A stretch of DNA of 64,000 bases. Source: Desulfobacula sp. (GTDB lineage Bacteria > Desulfobacterota > Desulfobacteria > Desulfobacterales > Desulfobacteraceae). The position numbers were made by a program, and so were the translations under genes. The first letter of the stretch is position 1. Every line of letters begins with the position of its first letter. Positions 1-9,926 of this stretch are shown here, piece by piece. Below the pieces are notes generated by a model. The model saw only the letters and a list, made by a program, of their open reading frames with translations, was not told where the DNA came from and searched no databases. The stretch lies in NCBI GenBank assembly GCA_018645325.1, contig JABGOU010000001.1, forward strand, positions 1 to 64,000, written 5' to 3'.

Positions 1-839
1 CCATAAATATTCACCCGAATATTCTAACCACTGATGAAATGATTCTTGCCGACCTGACCCAAATCAACCAGATTATAATGAACCTGTGCATCAATGCTTC
101 GCACGCCATGGAACAAACCGGCGGAGACCTTAACGTCATAGTTGCAAAGATGGTTTTGGACGATAAGTCAGCCAGAGATTATCCTGGTTTGAAAAGCGGC
201 GATCATGTCAAGATTATAATAAGTGATACAGGCCCTGGCATAGATCCTGAAATCATTGATCAAATTTTTGATCCCTATTTTACAACCAAGGAAGTCGGCA
301 AAGGCTCCGGCATGGGGTTGGCCGTTGTGCACGGCATTGTCAAGAGCCATAGAGGAGCAATTGTTGTTGAAAGCAGCCAGGGTAAAGGCACTATATTCAT
401 TATACTTTTCCCTTTGATTAAGGAAAAACAAATGGTTGATACAAAGGCAACCATGGATATTCCCCGTGGAAATGAAACAATATTATTTGTGGATGATGAA
501 ATATCTATTATAAAAATGGTGCAAAGGATGTTTGAGCGCCTGGGATACAAAGTGGAAACCGCCACAACACCTGAAGAAGCGTTGGACCGATTCAGCTTAA
601 ACCCTGACCATTTCGATCTTGTCATTACCGACATGACAATGCCCCAGATGACGGGTGTTAAATTATCTGAAAAGCTTAAGGACATTCGAGAAGATATCCC
701 CATAATCGTCTGCACCGGTCACAGTAACCTTGTAGATGAAGAAAAGGCAAAAGAAATGGGCCTGGCAGCTTATGTTATGAAACCAATCGACATGCAGAAA
801 ACGGCACAGACTATTCGAAAGATACTGGATAAAAAGTAG
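1..839 (+). CDS. Hybrid sensor histidine kinase, C-terminal part (HATPase + receiver)
   Basis: The reading frame is open from the left edge (nt 3 in phase), so this is the 3' part of a larger gene; the ATG at 39 is internal. It starts in the N-box of a HATPase domain (NLCINASHAM), then shows the G1 box (DTGPGID), the F box (FDPYFTTKE) and the G2 box (GSGMGLAVVHG). After a short linker comes a complete receiver domain with the acidic pair VDDE, the phosphoacceptor Asp in VITDMTMP (nt 630-632), a Thr in IVCTGH and the Lys in MKPID. Such proteins autophosphorylate on a dimerisation-domain His, which lies outside the window, and transfer phosphate to the receiver. The larA-like gene follows after 41 bp, but a regulatory link to it is only a guess. 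Confidence 0.93.
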   Translation, partial: INIHPNILTTDEMILADLTQINQIIMNLCINASHAMEQTGGDLNVIVAKMVLDDKSARDYPGLKSGDHVKIIISDTGPGIDPEIIDQIFDPYFTTKEVGKGSGMGLAVVHGIVKSHRGAIVVESSQGKGTIFIILFPLIKEKQMVDTKATMDIPRGNETILFVDDEISIIKMVQRMFERLGYKVETATTPEEALDRFSLNPDHFDLVITDMTMPQMTGVKLSEKLKDIREDIPIIVCTGHSNLVDEEKAKEMGLAAYVMKPIDMQKTAQTIRKILDKK

Positions 840-880
840 AGTTTATGAGAACCTGAAAATAAAAAAATAGGACCTGCATA

Positions 881-2164
881 ATGGACATTTCATTAAACTA
901 CGGCAAGAAAAGTCTTGGGATCAGTCTATATAAGGACTGGGAGGCAACCATAATAGAAAAACAGAATATGCCTGTTATTGATGACCCAAAGGCAGCGATC
1001 GCAGATGCTTTTTCCATGGGAGATGAATCAGGATCTTTAGAAGAGGTGGCAAAAAGCAAATCTTCGGCCTGCATATTGATCTGTGATATCACAAGACCTG
1101 TTCCCAATGGAATAATACTAGAGCAACTCATTGATCGGCTGATAAAAGCAGGCATTAAAAAAGAGTGCATCACCGTACTGGTTGCCACGGGACTGCACCG
1201 CCCCAATAAAGGAGATGAACTCCTGGAAATTGTGGGCAGCAAAAAGGTTCTTGAAATGGTGAAGGTAAAAAATCATTATGCAAGAAAAAATGAAGATCAT
1301 CTTACCATTTGTACTTCAGAATCAGGCCTTCCCATTAAAGTAGACCGACGGTTTGTTCATACTGATTTAAGGATTGTCATAGGGCTTGTGGAGCCCCATT
1401 TCATGGCAGGATATTCAGGGGGAAGAAAGCTTGTTATCCCTGGTGTGGCCCACCATCAAACCATTTGCGGATTTCATACTGCAAAATTTCTTGAACACCC
1501 TGCTGCCAGAACCTGCAACCTTAAAGAAAATCCCTTCCATGAATTCCAGATTGAGGGTATTCGAAAATTATCCAATCTATTTGCTGTTAACGTGGTAATT
1601 GATGAGAAAAGAAATCTTTCCTTTGTAAATTTTGGTGACATTGAAAAAAGCCATGCCCTGACAATTAAATATTTAAAACAATATGCAGAAGTTAGGATTT
1701 GCCAAAAATTTTCTACTATCATCACCAGTGCCGGGGGATATCCCCTGGATAAAACCTATTACCAGACTGTAAAATCCATGGTGACTGCCATGGATATCCT
1801 TGAGCCCGGGGGGGATATCATTGTTGTATCTGAATGTTCGGAAGGCATAGGGTCAGATGAATATCTGGCTGCCCAGAAAGTATTGTTCAAGCTTGGAAAT
1901 AAATCTTTTCTTGAACAATTAAAATCCCGGGAATATGCACAAATTGATGAGTGGCAGACCGAGATGCAGTTAAAACCCATGGCGCTTGGTAATATTCACT
2001 TGTATGCGCCAGATTTGTCCCGGGAAGATAAAAAATATACATGTGTAAACCAGGTTTTTGATCTAAATCAAACAATAAAGGATTCCATTATTAGATCAGG
2101 CAGCCCTAAAATTGCAGTGATCCCGGAAGGGCCTTATGTCATCCCTATCTATGAAAAAAAATGA
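881..2164 (+). CDS. larA: LarA-family nickel-pincer racemase (lactate racemase-like)
   Basis: 427 aa, the usual length of LarA. Family signatures are CDITRP (residues 68-73), TGLHRP (103-108), EPHFMAGYSGGRK (171-183) and CGFHT (196-200). H106, H173, K183 and H199 align with the two catalytic histidines, the lysine that carries the pyridinium-thioamide nickel cofactor, and the nickel-ligand histidine of Lactiplantibacillus plantarum LarA (H108, H174, K184, H200). The active site therefore looks intact. The family racemises lactate or other 2-hydroxyacids, and the glycerate kinase and Lut/Glc genes nearby suit a hydroxyacid substrate. The cofactor genes larB, larC and larE are not in the window. 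The substrate could be lactate, malate or another 2-hydroxyacid. Confidence 0.88.
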   Translation: MDISLNYGKKSLGISLYKDWEATIIEKQNMPVIDDPKAAIADAFSMGDESGSLEEVAKSKSSACILICDITRPVPNGIILEQLIDRLIKAGIKKECITVLVATGLHRPNKGDELLEIVGSKKVLEMVKVKNHYARKNEDHLTICTSESGLPIKVDRRFVHTDLRIVIGLVEPHFMAGYSGGRKLVIPGVAHHQTICGFHTAKFLEHPAARTCNLKENPFHEFQIEGIRKLSNLFAVNVVIDEKRNLSFVNFGDIEKSHALTIKYLKQYAEVRICQKFSTIITSAGGYPLDKTYYQTVKSMVTAMDILEPGGDIIVVSECSEGIGSDEYLAAQKVLFKLGNKSFLEQLKSREYAQIDEWQTEMQLKPMALGNIHLYAPDLSREDKKYTCVNQVFDLNQTIKDSIIRSGSPKIAVIPEGPYVIPIYEKK

Positions 2165-2263
2165 ATTAACTGGAGGAAATCCTGTTCAAAAGACAAGCAC
2201 TCAAAATCGGAAAGAGTGTTGGCAATAGGATCAATCATGTGATTAAACAAGAGGAAATATTAA

Positions 2264-3616
2264 ATGCACCCTACACAAGATAAGCCGGATGATTTGTCAA
2301 GGCTCAGAAAAGATGCCATGGAAATTTTTCAATCCGGTCTTTTATCTGCCGACCCAGCCATTGCAATCCAACGCCATTTAAAGCTTTGCAACAATATTCT
2401 TACCATTGGAGATTTAAGTTTTGATCTTGCAAATTTTGAAGAAATCCTTGTTATTGGCGCAGGTAAAGCCAGTGCTGCCATGGCAAAAGAGCTTGAAAAT
2501 ATTATGGGGTCAAAAATATCCAGAGGTATTATTAATGTAAAATATGATCACACAGCAAATCTTAACAATATTGAATTAATTGAGGCAGGCCATCCAATCC
2601 CAGATGAAAACGGTCAAGCCGGTGCCAAAAAAATTTTTGATGTGGCAAAAAATGCCCATGAAAAAACCCTTATTTTCTGCCTAATTTCAGGTGGCGGGTC
2701 TGCTTTATCTCCCTTGCCATGTGAAGGAATATCCCTGGCCGAAAAACAGGAAACAACTAAAATTCTGCTTTCCTGCGGTGCCAGAATTCATGAAATCAAT
2801 ACCATCCGCAAACATCTTTCCCTTATAAAGGGCGGCGGCCTTGCAAAAGCAGCCTTTCCTGCAACCATAATCTCTTTGATCCTGTCTGATGTTGTCGGTG
2901 ATGATCTTGATATCATCGCTTCAGGGCTTACAGTTCCCGACACAGGCACTTTTAAAGAGTGTAAAGACATTATAGAATCCTATAATATCGCCAAAAAACT
3001 GCCCAAGAATGTCCTGGATCATATAAATATTGGCTGTGCCGGGAAAGTCTGTGAAACGCCCAAGCCTTTTGATCCGTATTTCAAACGAGTTCATAATATT
3101 ATCATAGGCAATAATTTTAATACCCTTGTCAAGGCAAAGGCCAAAGCGCAGTCACTGGGATATAACACCATAATTTTATCTTCCTTAATTGAAGGAGAAA
3201 CAAGGGAGATTGCTAAGATGCATTCAGCAATAGCAAAGGAGATTTTAAAAACAGGCAATCCTGTTCCATTGCCAGGGTGCATCATTTCAGGCGGAGAAAC
3301 AATCGTCACCATGAATAACCATGGACTTGGAGGGCGAAATCAGGAATTTGTACTGGCATCTGCCATTGAGATTCAAGGAGAAAAAAATATCTCAGCACTT
3401 TCTCTGGGAACAGACGGTACAGATGGCCCAACTGATGCAGCCGGCGCTATGGCTGATGGCAATACCCTTAAAAGGGCCCAGGATCTGGGAGTTTCTGCGA
3501 AAAAATTTTTAAGGGAACATGATTCATATCATTTTTTTAAAATACTTGATGATCTCATCATCACAGGTCCCACCCATACAAATGTCATGGATATGCGAAT
3601 TTTTCTCATAAAATGA
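2264..3616 (+). CDS. Glycerate 2-kinase (MOFRL / GckA-TtuD family)
   Basis: 450 aa with a good ribosome site (AGAGGAAA) before the ATG. Family signatures are the Gly-rich VIGAGKAS near residue 67, the LISGGGSALSPLP loop, NTIRKHLSLIKGGGLA, and the C-terminal MOFRL-type motifs GGRNQEF and TDGTDGPTDAAGA, ending in GPTHTNVMD. The enzyme phosphorylates D-glycerate to 2-phosphoglycerate in the cytosol. Some relatives were once called hydroxypyruvate reductases. With serine-glyoxylate aminotransferase (28840-30012) it would return glyoxylate-derived carbon to central metabolism, provided a hydroxypyruvate reductase exists. It follows the larA-like gene by 99 bp in the same direction and may be co-transcribed. 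Confidence 0.9.
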   Translation: MHPTQDKPDDLSRLRKDAMEIFQSGLLSADPAIAIQRHLKLCNNILTIGDLSFDLANFEEILVIGAGKASAAMAKELENIMGSKISRGIINVKYDHTANLNNIELIEAGHPIPDENGQAGAKKIFDVAKNAHEKTLIFCLISGGGSALSPLPCEGISLAEKQETTKILLSCGARIHEINTIRKHLSLIKGGGLAKAAFPATIISLILSDVVGDDLDIIASGLTVPDTGTFKECKDIIESYNIAKKLPKNVLDHINIGCAGKVCETPKPFDPYFKRVHNIIIGNNFNTLVKAKAKAQSLGYNTIILSSLIEGETREIAKMHSAIAKEILKTGNPVPLPGCIISGGETIVTMNNHGLGGRNQEFVLASAIEIQGEKNISALSLGTDGTDGPTDAAGAMADGNTLKRAQDLGVSAKKFLREHDSYHFFKILDDLIITGPTHTNVMDMRIFLIK

Positions 3617-3763
3617 TTTTAATATTAGAATCATAGCTATTCGTCCCCAATACCATGGGAGGATCACTGCGGAAATTGGTTTAAGCCTTTTGACATAATT
3701 TTTTATTTCTGATAGCTTCCAGCCAGTTCTCTGACAACAATCAAAAGATAAAGAATCAATATT

Positions 3764-5953
3764 GTGCCCTTTTTAAATGAATTAAAATACACCCTTCCTA
3801 ACGTAAAAGCATATAGACTCATGCAGCGATTATTTCAAGAGAGTCCTGTCCTTAAGGATATCATCGACAATTCCAATACGGGTCGTCAGGCAAAAAAAAA
3901 ATTAAAAATCTGGGCCTTGCGGGTCCTTTCCGAAAACCCGGATGCATATTCTTATTTTATCCAGGAAAAAGCAGGAACAAGTCAACTTAAAAAACTAAGG
4001 TCCAGGGATTATGCCGCCATTCGCATTCTGGATTATATCAAGCATTCCGGCAGACAATTTAAGGATCTTAATCTCAATGGTGAAATCGTGGAGAGTGATC
4101 CCTTTGCTATTCTCATACAATGTGCCCGCAAAGGGACGGGTGGTGCCACGCCAGCTTATTTTTATGACATGATTCATCTTTTCAAACAGCTTTCCGGGCA
4201 TGAAGATCCTTTACCGCATAAACTTGAAATTTTATTATGGATGGACAGATACTCTTCGGGTCTTGACCCGGAAGTCATTTTGCAGAGGAAAAAAAATAAA
4301 CTTCGAATACTGAAAATTATTATAAAAAAAATTGATGATAAAGAAATAAAAACCAAGAAATATAGATTTAAAAAAGGTATGTCCAGGCAAAAAAAAATGG
4401 CCCTTGCCAAAACATGGTGGAAGGACCATAAATTTCATCTCAAATTCGCGGTCAGAACACCAGAGGATCTGAATGAAATGCTCGGCTTTTCCCTTGACAG
4501 GGAAGTCATGGCAACCATGAAGCAGGCTCGAAAAGTCGGAATCCCCTTATTTGTCAACCCATATTACTTGTCGCTTCTGGATACACAAGCATCTCCTAAC
4601 TCTTTAGGTGCGGATTTGGCCATCCGTCAATATATGCTGTATTCAAAAGAATTGGTTAATGAGTTTGGCAATATTAATGCCTGGGAAAAAGAAGATATTG
4701 TGGAGCCAGGAAAACCCAATGCCGCCGGATGGCTCATTCCAGACGATTGTATTCACAGACGATACCCGAATGTTGCTATTTTAATTCCCAAAGGTTTAGG
4801 CCGTGCCTGTGGCGGATTGTGTTCAATCTGCCAGAGAATGTATGGTTTTCAATATGGCAACTTGAATTTTAATCTTGAAAAATTAAAAACCAACGTCTCA
4901 TTGGACGACCGCTTGGAAGCGTCCACCACATATTTTGAAAATGACTCCCAGTTAAGGGATGTTCTCATCACTGGCGGAGATGCGCTGATGAGCACAAATA
5001 AAACCCTTAGAAAAATTCTTCAAAGCATCTATAAAATGGCCAAAAGAAAGCGGCGGGCCAATATGAACAGAAAAGACGGAGAAAAATATGCACAGATCTT
5101 AAGGGTGAGACTGGGTACCCGGCTTCCAGTTTATCTTCCCATGAGAATTCAGACAGGTCTTGTAAACATACTTGCCGAATTCAAAGAAAAAGCATCAAAA
5201 ATAGGCATTCAACAATTTGTTTTTCAGACTCATTTTGAATCACCTATGGAAATAACCCCTGAAACAAAATTCTGTGTAGAACGACTAAATAAAGCCGGCT
5301 GGATAGTTTCCAACCAGCTTGTTTTCACCTCTGCTGCATCAAGACGGGGTCATACGACAAAACTTCGAAAAGTACTTAACGATATCGGTGTTATTCTCTA
5401 TTATTCATTTACAGTTAAAGGATATATGGAAAATAATCACCTTTTTACACCCAATGCGCGACTGGTTCAGGAAGGTATGGAAGAAAAGATTATTGGCCTT
5501 CTACCTGATACGTTTATTCCGGGCTTAAGACAATTACCCATAAATGCTGAAAATATAGTTGACAACATTTCCCAGCTACGAACATGTGCTGATATTCCGT
5601 TTTTGGCTTCTGATAGAAACGTCCTTAATCTTCCTGGAGTTGGCAAGAGTCTTACATTCAGAACCATCGGTATTACCAATGACGGCAGAAGAATCCTTGA
5701 ATTTGATCATGATGCCACAAGAGAGCATAGTCCGATTATAAAGAGAATAGGAAAGGTCACCATCATTGAATCCAAAAGCATCCATGATTATCTCCAACAG
5801 CTTGACAATATGGGCGAAGATATTTTGGAGTACTCATCCATTTATGGATATTCGTTAAGTGAAACAGAATCCAGGAATCAAATCTTTGAATACCCTGCTT
5901 ATAATTATGATGTAACAAACAAAATTACAAATCTGGATCTTCATTTGACCTGA
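3764..5953 (+). CDS. KamA-family radical SAM protein, long form (lysine 2,3-aminomutase-like)
   Basis: 729 aa, much longer than typical lysine 2,3-aminomutases (about 400-450 aa); roughly the first 230 residues are an extension without a motif I recognise. GTG is the probable start, with only a weak ribosome site. The radical-SAM cluster is C349-x3-C353-x2-C356 (ACGGLCSICQR), the spacing used by KamA proteins. A PGVGKS motif with K628 matches the PLP lysine region (PGGGGK) of KamA. A GGDAL stretch also fits the family. The enzyme may move an amino group from C2 to C3 of an amino acid, but the substrate cannot be read. No acetyltransferase (AblB) for N-acetyl-beta-lysine synthesis is adjacent. 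A perfect hairpin terminator lies downstream. Confidence 0.82.
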   Translation: MPFLNELKYTLPNVKAYRLMQRLFQESPVLKDIIDNSNTGRQAKKKLKIWALRVLSENPDAYSYFIQEKAGTSQLKKLRSRDYAAIRILDYIKHSGRQFKDLNLNGEIVESDPFAILIQCARKGTGGATPAYFYDMIHLFKQLSGHEDPLPHKLEILLWMDRYSSGLDPEVILQRKKNKLRILKIIIKKIDDKEIKTKKYRFKKGMSRQKKMALAKTWWKDHKFHLKFAVRTPEDLNEMLGFSLDREVMATMKQARKVGIPLFVNPYYLSLLDTQASPNSLGADLAIRQYMLYSKELVNEFGNINAWEKEDIVEPGKPNAAGWLIPDDCIHRRYPNVAILIPKGLGRACGGLCSICQRMYGFQYGNLNFNLEKLKTNVSLDDRLEASTTYFENDSQLRDVLITGGDALMSTNKTLRKILQSIYKMAKRKRRANMNRKDGEKYAQILRVRLGTRLPVYLPMRIQTGLVNILAEFKEKASKIGIQQFVFQTHFESPMEITPETKFCVERLNKAGWIVSNQLVFTSAASRRGHTTKLRKVLNDIGVILYYSFTVKGYMENNHLFTPNARLVQEGMEEKIIGLLPDTFIPGLRQLPINAENIVDNISQLRTCADIPFLASDRNVLNLPGVGKSLTFRTIGITNDGRRILEFDHDATREHSPIIKRIGKVTIIESKSIHDYLQQLDNMGEDILEYSSIYGYSLSETESRNQIFEYPAYNYDVTNKITNLDLHLT

Positions 5954-6130
5954 AGATTCACCGCTTTTAATAAAGGGGGAATCGACTCTCCCCTGCCATT
6001 GTGCCAGGCCTTAAACCAATGCGTTGAACAAGGCAATGCGGGAGAATGTTATTTAATCAAAAGGATACTGACCAATATATTTGACTGGCTTAAACACAAA
6101 AATCAGATTTGGGTTTTGGGATAATTAAGT

Positions 6131-6169
6131 ATTTAGCGGAAATGCCAATAATTGGCATTTCCGCTAAAT
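6131..6169. terminator. Bidirectional hairpin terminator
   Basis: A perfect inverted repeat with 19-bp arms and a 1-nt centre (ATTTAGCGGAAATGCCAAT / ATTGGCATTTCCGCTAAAT). It lies between the convergent KamA-like gene (ends 5953) and the LutB-like gene (ends 6180 on the minus strand). T-rich tracts occur on the far side of the right arm (near 6182-6190), so it can serve both genes. The rest of 5954-6130 shows no feature. Confidence 0.85.
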
Positions 6170-6179
6170 GGTTTGCTCA

Positions 6180-8333
6180 CTATTTTTTTTGAGCCAAAAG
6201 CTCAACAAGATGAATTACTTTGATAGGGCTTTGGCGTTTGTCCATTCCGCCGCTCAATTGCATAACGCATCCCGGGCAGTCCGTAACCAGAATATCAGCT
6301 CCTGATGCCTCAACATTATCCAATTTTTTCTTTAGAATCTCAGAGGATATTTCAGGAAAATCTATGGAATACGATCCTCCGAATCCGCAGCAGACTTCTT
6401 CATCTTTGGCAGGTACATAGGTGTATCCGGCCTTTTGGATTAATGCTCTTGGCTCATTGGTCACATGAAGCCCCCGGCACAGATGGCAAGGGGCATGGTA
6501 GCTTACCTTTGTTTCAATATTCTCATGGGTTTGGGGAAATGTATATACCTTATCCATAAAAGATGAAAAGTCGATAATTTTATCTGTAAATAATTTTATT
6601 TTCTGTCCAGATTCCTTATCCTCCTTAAAGATCTTTTTATAGTTGTGGGTCAGGTGGGAAGCGCACGAGGCGCACAGGGTCAGAATATAATCATATGGTT
6701 TGGCTTCAAAAGCTTGGATGTTCTGAATCGCCAACTCTTTCGCGGTTTTTTCTTGGGCCGACATCATTGCCGGCAGGCCGCAGCAGGTCTGATCCATTGG
6801 GAAATCCACCTGGATATTTGCTTTTTTCATCAATTTTAAAAGATCTTCTCCCTGGCCGGGATAAATAAAATCTATGGCGCACCCTGCAAATAGTGCGATT
6901 TTAAGGGATGGGTTTTTCAACTCAGGGCCAAGGCTTTGCCAGATATCACGCAAAGGGGTTTTAGCAATCACAGGCAGACTTCTGAATCCATGGTTTTTAT
7001 CCATAAAAAATGGCAGATGGCGAATCATTGACTTGCCCCTGGAAAGAGGTTGCTGTGCCAGATAAGCAGCTCTCAGGGCAAAATGAAATAATTTCCGGTT
7101 TTTCATCAATTTGGACAGAATAAGATTTTTAACCGGGGTTTTACCATCTTCTTTGATCACCCGTGCATAGGTTTTTTTTATGAGATGGGGAAGGTCTATG
7201 GCCACGGGACAGACTTCCTTGCAGGCCTGACAATTAATACAATTTTTTACAATGGCCCTGTCATTATCCTTACCATGAAAAAATAAGGTTAAAATCAGTC
7301 CAATGGCGCCAATATATACATGACCATATTTGTGGCCGCCCACTTTTGAATAAATGGGACAGACATTGGCACAGGCACCACAGCGGATGCACCGAAGGCT
7401 TGTTGAAAACACAGAATCCTTTGAAAGAGAAAGCCGGCCATTGTCCAGAAAAACAACATGCATAATTTTTTTTCCGGAAAGGGTATTCAAACTTTGGTTT
7501 GCCCCTTTGATCCAGGTCACATAGGATGTGATGGCCTGGCCTGTTGCATTCCTGGGCAACAATTTTAAAATGCGAAGAGCAGACCCAAGATCTGCCAAAA
7601 GCTTGTCAAAACCGACCAGTGCCACATGAACCCTTGGAAGCGTAGTGGTCAAACGCATATTTCCCTCATTGGTGACAAGCCCCAGGGTGCCGGAATCTGC
7701 AATGGCAAAATTAGCTCCGGAAATCCCCATATCTGCTTCAAGAAATTTGGGCCGAAGCTCATGTCTGGCAACTTTAACCAGTTTGTCGATATTTTCGCTG
7801 TCAAATTTTAAATCTGTTTGCTTTTCAAACAACTCTCCCACCTGGTACCTGGAAAGGTGAATGGCCGGCATGACCATGTGGGAGGGGCCTTCTTTTTTGA
7901 GTTGGATGATCCATTCTCCAAGATCGGTTTCCGTAACAATAAACCCTTGTTTTTCCAGATGAGTGTTTAAAAAAGTTTCTTCAGCTGTCATGGATTTGGA
8001 TTTAATGATCTTTTTAACCTTGTTCTCTTTTGCAATCCGGGCAATGATTTCATTGGCCTGCCTGGCATCACGCGCTCTGTGGACTATTGCCCCGGCCTTT
8101 TGGGCATTGGACTTGAATTCTTCAAACAAGATCTCAAGAAAGGGAATCAGGCTGTCCTTATTTTCGGCAATGGCATCCCTTAGACTGTTAAAATCAATAT
8201 CCTTGTAAACGTTTGGCCGGTTTTCGCGGTAGACCGTGTTGAACTCATCCAGTGCTGAACGCAAAAAAGAATCGGCAAGGGCCTGTTGAATCTGTTTTTT
8301 ATAGGATTTCATATCCTGGGCCGTTTTGATCAT
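6180..8333 (-). CDS. LutB-LutA-type fused iron-sulfur protein (LUD domain + 2x[4Fe-4S] + CCG domains)
   Basis: 717 aa. The N-terminal ~300 residues are a LUD domain, as in LutB/LldF. Then come two [4Fe-4S] motifs, CIRCGACANVCP and CINCQACKEVCP. The C-terminal ~250 residues carry two cysteine-rich CCG modules (CCGLPAM and CCGFGGSYS), which in Bacillus are the separate protein LutA. The gene thus fuses LutB and LutA. With the LutC-like protein upstream, with which it shares a 4-bp ATGA overlap (8330-8333), it probably forms an L-lactate dehydrogenase complex passing electrons to a membrane acceptor. Fused forms are common in sulfate reducers. The neighbouring larA-like gene could supply the matching lactate enantiomer. 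Confidence 0.88.
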   Translation of the reverse strand: MIKTAQDMKSYKKQIQQALADSFLRSALDEFNTVYRENRPNVYKDIDFNSLRDAIAENKDSLIPFLEILFEEFKSNAQKAGAIVHRARDARQANEIIARIAKENKVKKIIKSKSMTAEETFLNTHLEKQGFIVTETDLGEWIIQLKKEGPSHMVMPAIHLSRYQVGELFEKQTDLKFDSENIDKLVKVARHELRPKFLEADMGISGANFAIADSGTLGLVTNEGNMRLTTTLPRVHVALVGFDKLLADLGSALRILKLLPRNATGQAITSYVTWIKGANQSLNTLSGKKIMHVVFLDNGRLSLSKDSVFSTSLRCIRCGACANVCPIYSKVGGHKYGHVYIGAIGLILTLFFHGKDNDRAIVKNCINCQACKEVCPVAIDLPHLIKKTYARVIKEDGKTPVKNLILSKLMKNRKLFHFALRAAYLAQQPLSRGKSMIRHLPFFMDKNHGFRSLPVIAKTPLRDIWQSLGPELKNPSLKIALFAGCAIDFIYPGQGEDLLKLMKKANIQVDFPMDQTCCGLPAMMSAQEKTAKELAIQNIQAFEAKPYDYILTLCASCASHLTHNYKKIFKEDKESGQKIKLFTDKIIDFSSFMDKVYTFPQTHENIETKVSYHAPCHLCRGLHVTNEPRALIQKAGYTYVPAKDEEVCCGFGGSYSIDFPEISSEILKKKLDNVEASGADILVTDCPGCVMQLSGGMDKRQSPIKVIHLVELLAQKK

Positions 8334-8890
8334 GACTTCATCTCCTTTATCAAAAGCAGATGAAGCTCAACAGGACCATGTACGCCGATGGCCAGCACCC
8401 GTTCAATATCTGCAGTCCTGCTGGGGCCCGTAATAAAAGCAGTATAGGATGGGGAGTTATTTTTCAGAATCTCATCTAATTCAGCTTCAATTTGTTCAGT
8501 GTTCAGCCTTATTTTTGCAATGGGCAGCATGGCAACATGAATTTTGGCCAGCATGGTGGCCATCCGGATATCTTCAGAGTCAGATGCCAGCATCAGGGAA
8601 CCTGTCTCAGCAATACCATAGTCAACCCAGGTGAGTGAGGTGTCAATAAGATAAGCATGATTTCTAAGGGGTTCTTTTAATAAATTCATGCCTGAAGATT
8701 TGCACAAATCCTGTAATGAATCCCTGTCTTTTTGATCCAGACCGGGACAGGTCAGGATTTTCAATTTTTTTTTCCGGTTCAGATCAACCGCATATTTAAT
8801 TGCTTCAGAAACGCAAGATATTTCATGGACAATGGTTCCAACACCCGCAGCTTTTTCTTTCATTAGCTGAATCAAATTATTTTTTCCCAT
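8330..8890 (-). CDS. lutC: LutC-like LUD-domain protein
   Basis: 186 aa, consisting of a single LUD domain; the C-terminal half contains the typical ETGSLMLASDSEDIRMATMLA region and ends with the ITGPSRTADIE motif. LutC proteins are the small subunit of the LutABC lactate oxidation system. An AAAGGGA ribosome site precedes the ATG. The stop overlaps the start of the LutB-LutA fusion (ATGA), so the two are translationally coupled. It is the first gene of this two-gene unit; no clear promoter could be picked out in the 58 bp to the next gene. Confidence 0.88.
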   Translation of the reverse strand: MGKNNLIQLMKEKAAGVGTIVHEISCVSEAIKYAVDLNRKKKLKILTCPGLDQKDRDSLQDLCKSSGMNLLKEPLRNHAYLIDTSLTWVDYGIAETGSLMLASDSEDIRMATMLAKIHVAMLPIAKIRLNTEQIEAELDEILKNNSPSYTAFITGPSRTADIERVLAIGVHGPVELHLLLIKEMKS

Positions 8891-8948
8891 GCTTTGTGTC
8901 CCTTTAGACTATATTTTTATCATGATACCAAAAAGGCAATCATCATGA

Positions 8949-9857
8949 CTATATAAGATATAATAAAATAGTCAATGTCAGAAGACTGAAGAGAGTGCTG
9001 AATAGTACGGCCGTGGTCACAAATTTTGGGATGATATTATATTCAATGGCAATAATGGATCCCAGAACTGCAACAGGCATGCCGGCCTGGAGAATCCCTG
9101 AACGAATTTCCATTCCAGACAGAGAAAAAACAAAGCTCAATCCAAAGGCGATAAGAGGGGCTGCGATCAGCCGCAGGCAGGAGGCGATGACCACATCACG
9201 ACTGAAATTGAATTTACCCAGGCCTGATAATTGAACCCCCAGGGTTACCAGCATCACTGGGATCATGGCCCGTCCTAAAAGACCTGTGATCCTTGATAAA
9301 AACAAAGGCGGCTCTAAATCGGTTCCATAAAAAAACAGGGCCGGTACCATGGCAATCAAGGCAGGTGTTTTAAATACTGAAAGTACTGCTGACAAACCCG
9401 TTCCCCGGGTCCAGCTTGAAATCCCGACACAAATCACAAAGGATACCAGAACAATAGTAATAAAATAGATGGTGGCGGAAGTCTGGGCAGCCTGACCCAG
9501 CCTGAAGTCAATAATGGAAAGGCCTAGATTCCCCACATTCCCAAAGGTGGCAATAATGACAAAGGCTGCTGTAATCTCCCTGGAACGATTCAAAAGTCTG
9601 GCTATGATAAAAGCAGTCAGAGCAACCAATATATGAGTCAAACTGGTATACAGAATCATCTGGCCGGCCACGGCAATATCAATATCCACCCTGCTGATGA
9701 TGTCAAAGACAAAACAGGGCACTAAGAGAAAATAGGCAGTCCTGGACAATGTTTTGGCATCCAGTTCCAGACGGGGGCCGACATAGTAGCCTAGAAGAAT
9801 CAGAAAAAATACGGGAGTGACAATATCAATAAAGATTTTCAGAATCTGGAGATACAT
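8949..9857 (-). CDS. AEC-family transporter (auxin efflux carrier superfamily)
   Basis: 302 aa and very hydrophobic, with about ten predicted membrane segments in two halves, as expected for AEC/bile-acid-fold carriers. It begins with an outer helix ending TPVFFLILLGYYVGP, and has FVIIATFGNVGNLGLSI in the middle and AGMPVAVLGSIIAIEYN near the end, both typical broken-helix signatures. Bacterial members carry malonate, malate, lactate or other organic acids. Next to lactate oxidation genes in the same direction (58 bp upstream of the LutC-like gene), it is a reasonable candidate for lactate or hydroxyacid uptake. An AAAGG ribosome site precedes the ATG. Confidence 0.85.
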   Translation of the reverse strand: MYLQILKIFIDIVTPVFFLILLGYYVGPRLELDAKTLSRTAYFLLVPCFVFDIISRVDIDIAVAGQMILYTSLTHILVALTAFIIARLLNRSREITAAFVIIATFGNVGNLGLSIIDFRLGQAAQTSATIYFITIVLVSFVICVGISSWTRGTGLSAVLSVFKTPALIAMVPALFFYGTDLEPPLFLSRITGLLGRAMIPVMLVTLGVQLSGLGKFNFSRDVVIASCLRLIAAPLIAFGLSFVFSLSGMEIRSGILQAGMPVAVLGSIIAIEYNIIPKFVTTAVLFSTLFSLLTLTILLYLI

Positions 9858-9926
9858 TGGGAACCTTTACTGCTGGGATTGTTTATTACAATTATATCAA
9901 CCTTCTTTGATTATTAAAAAAAATTT

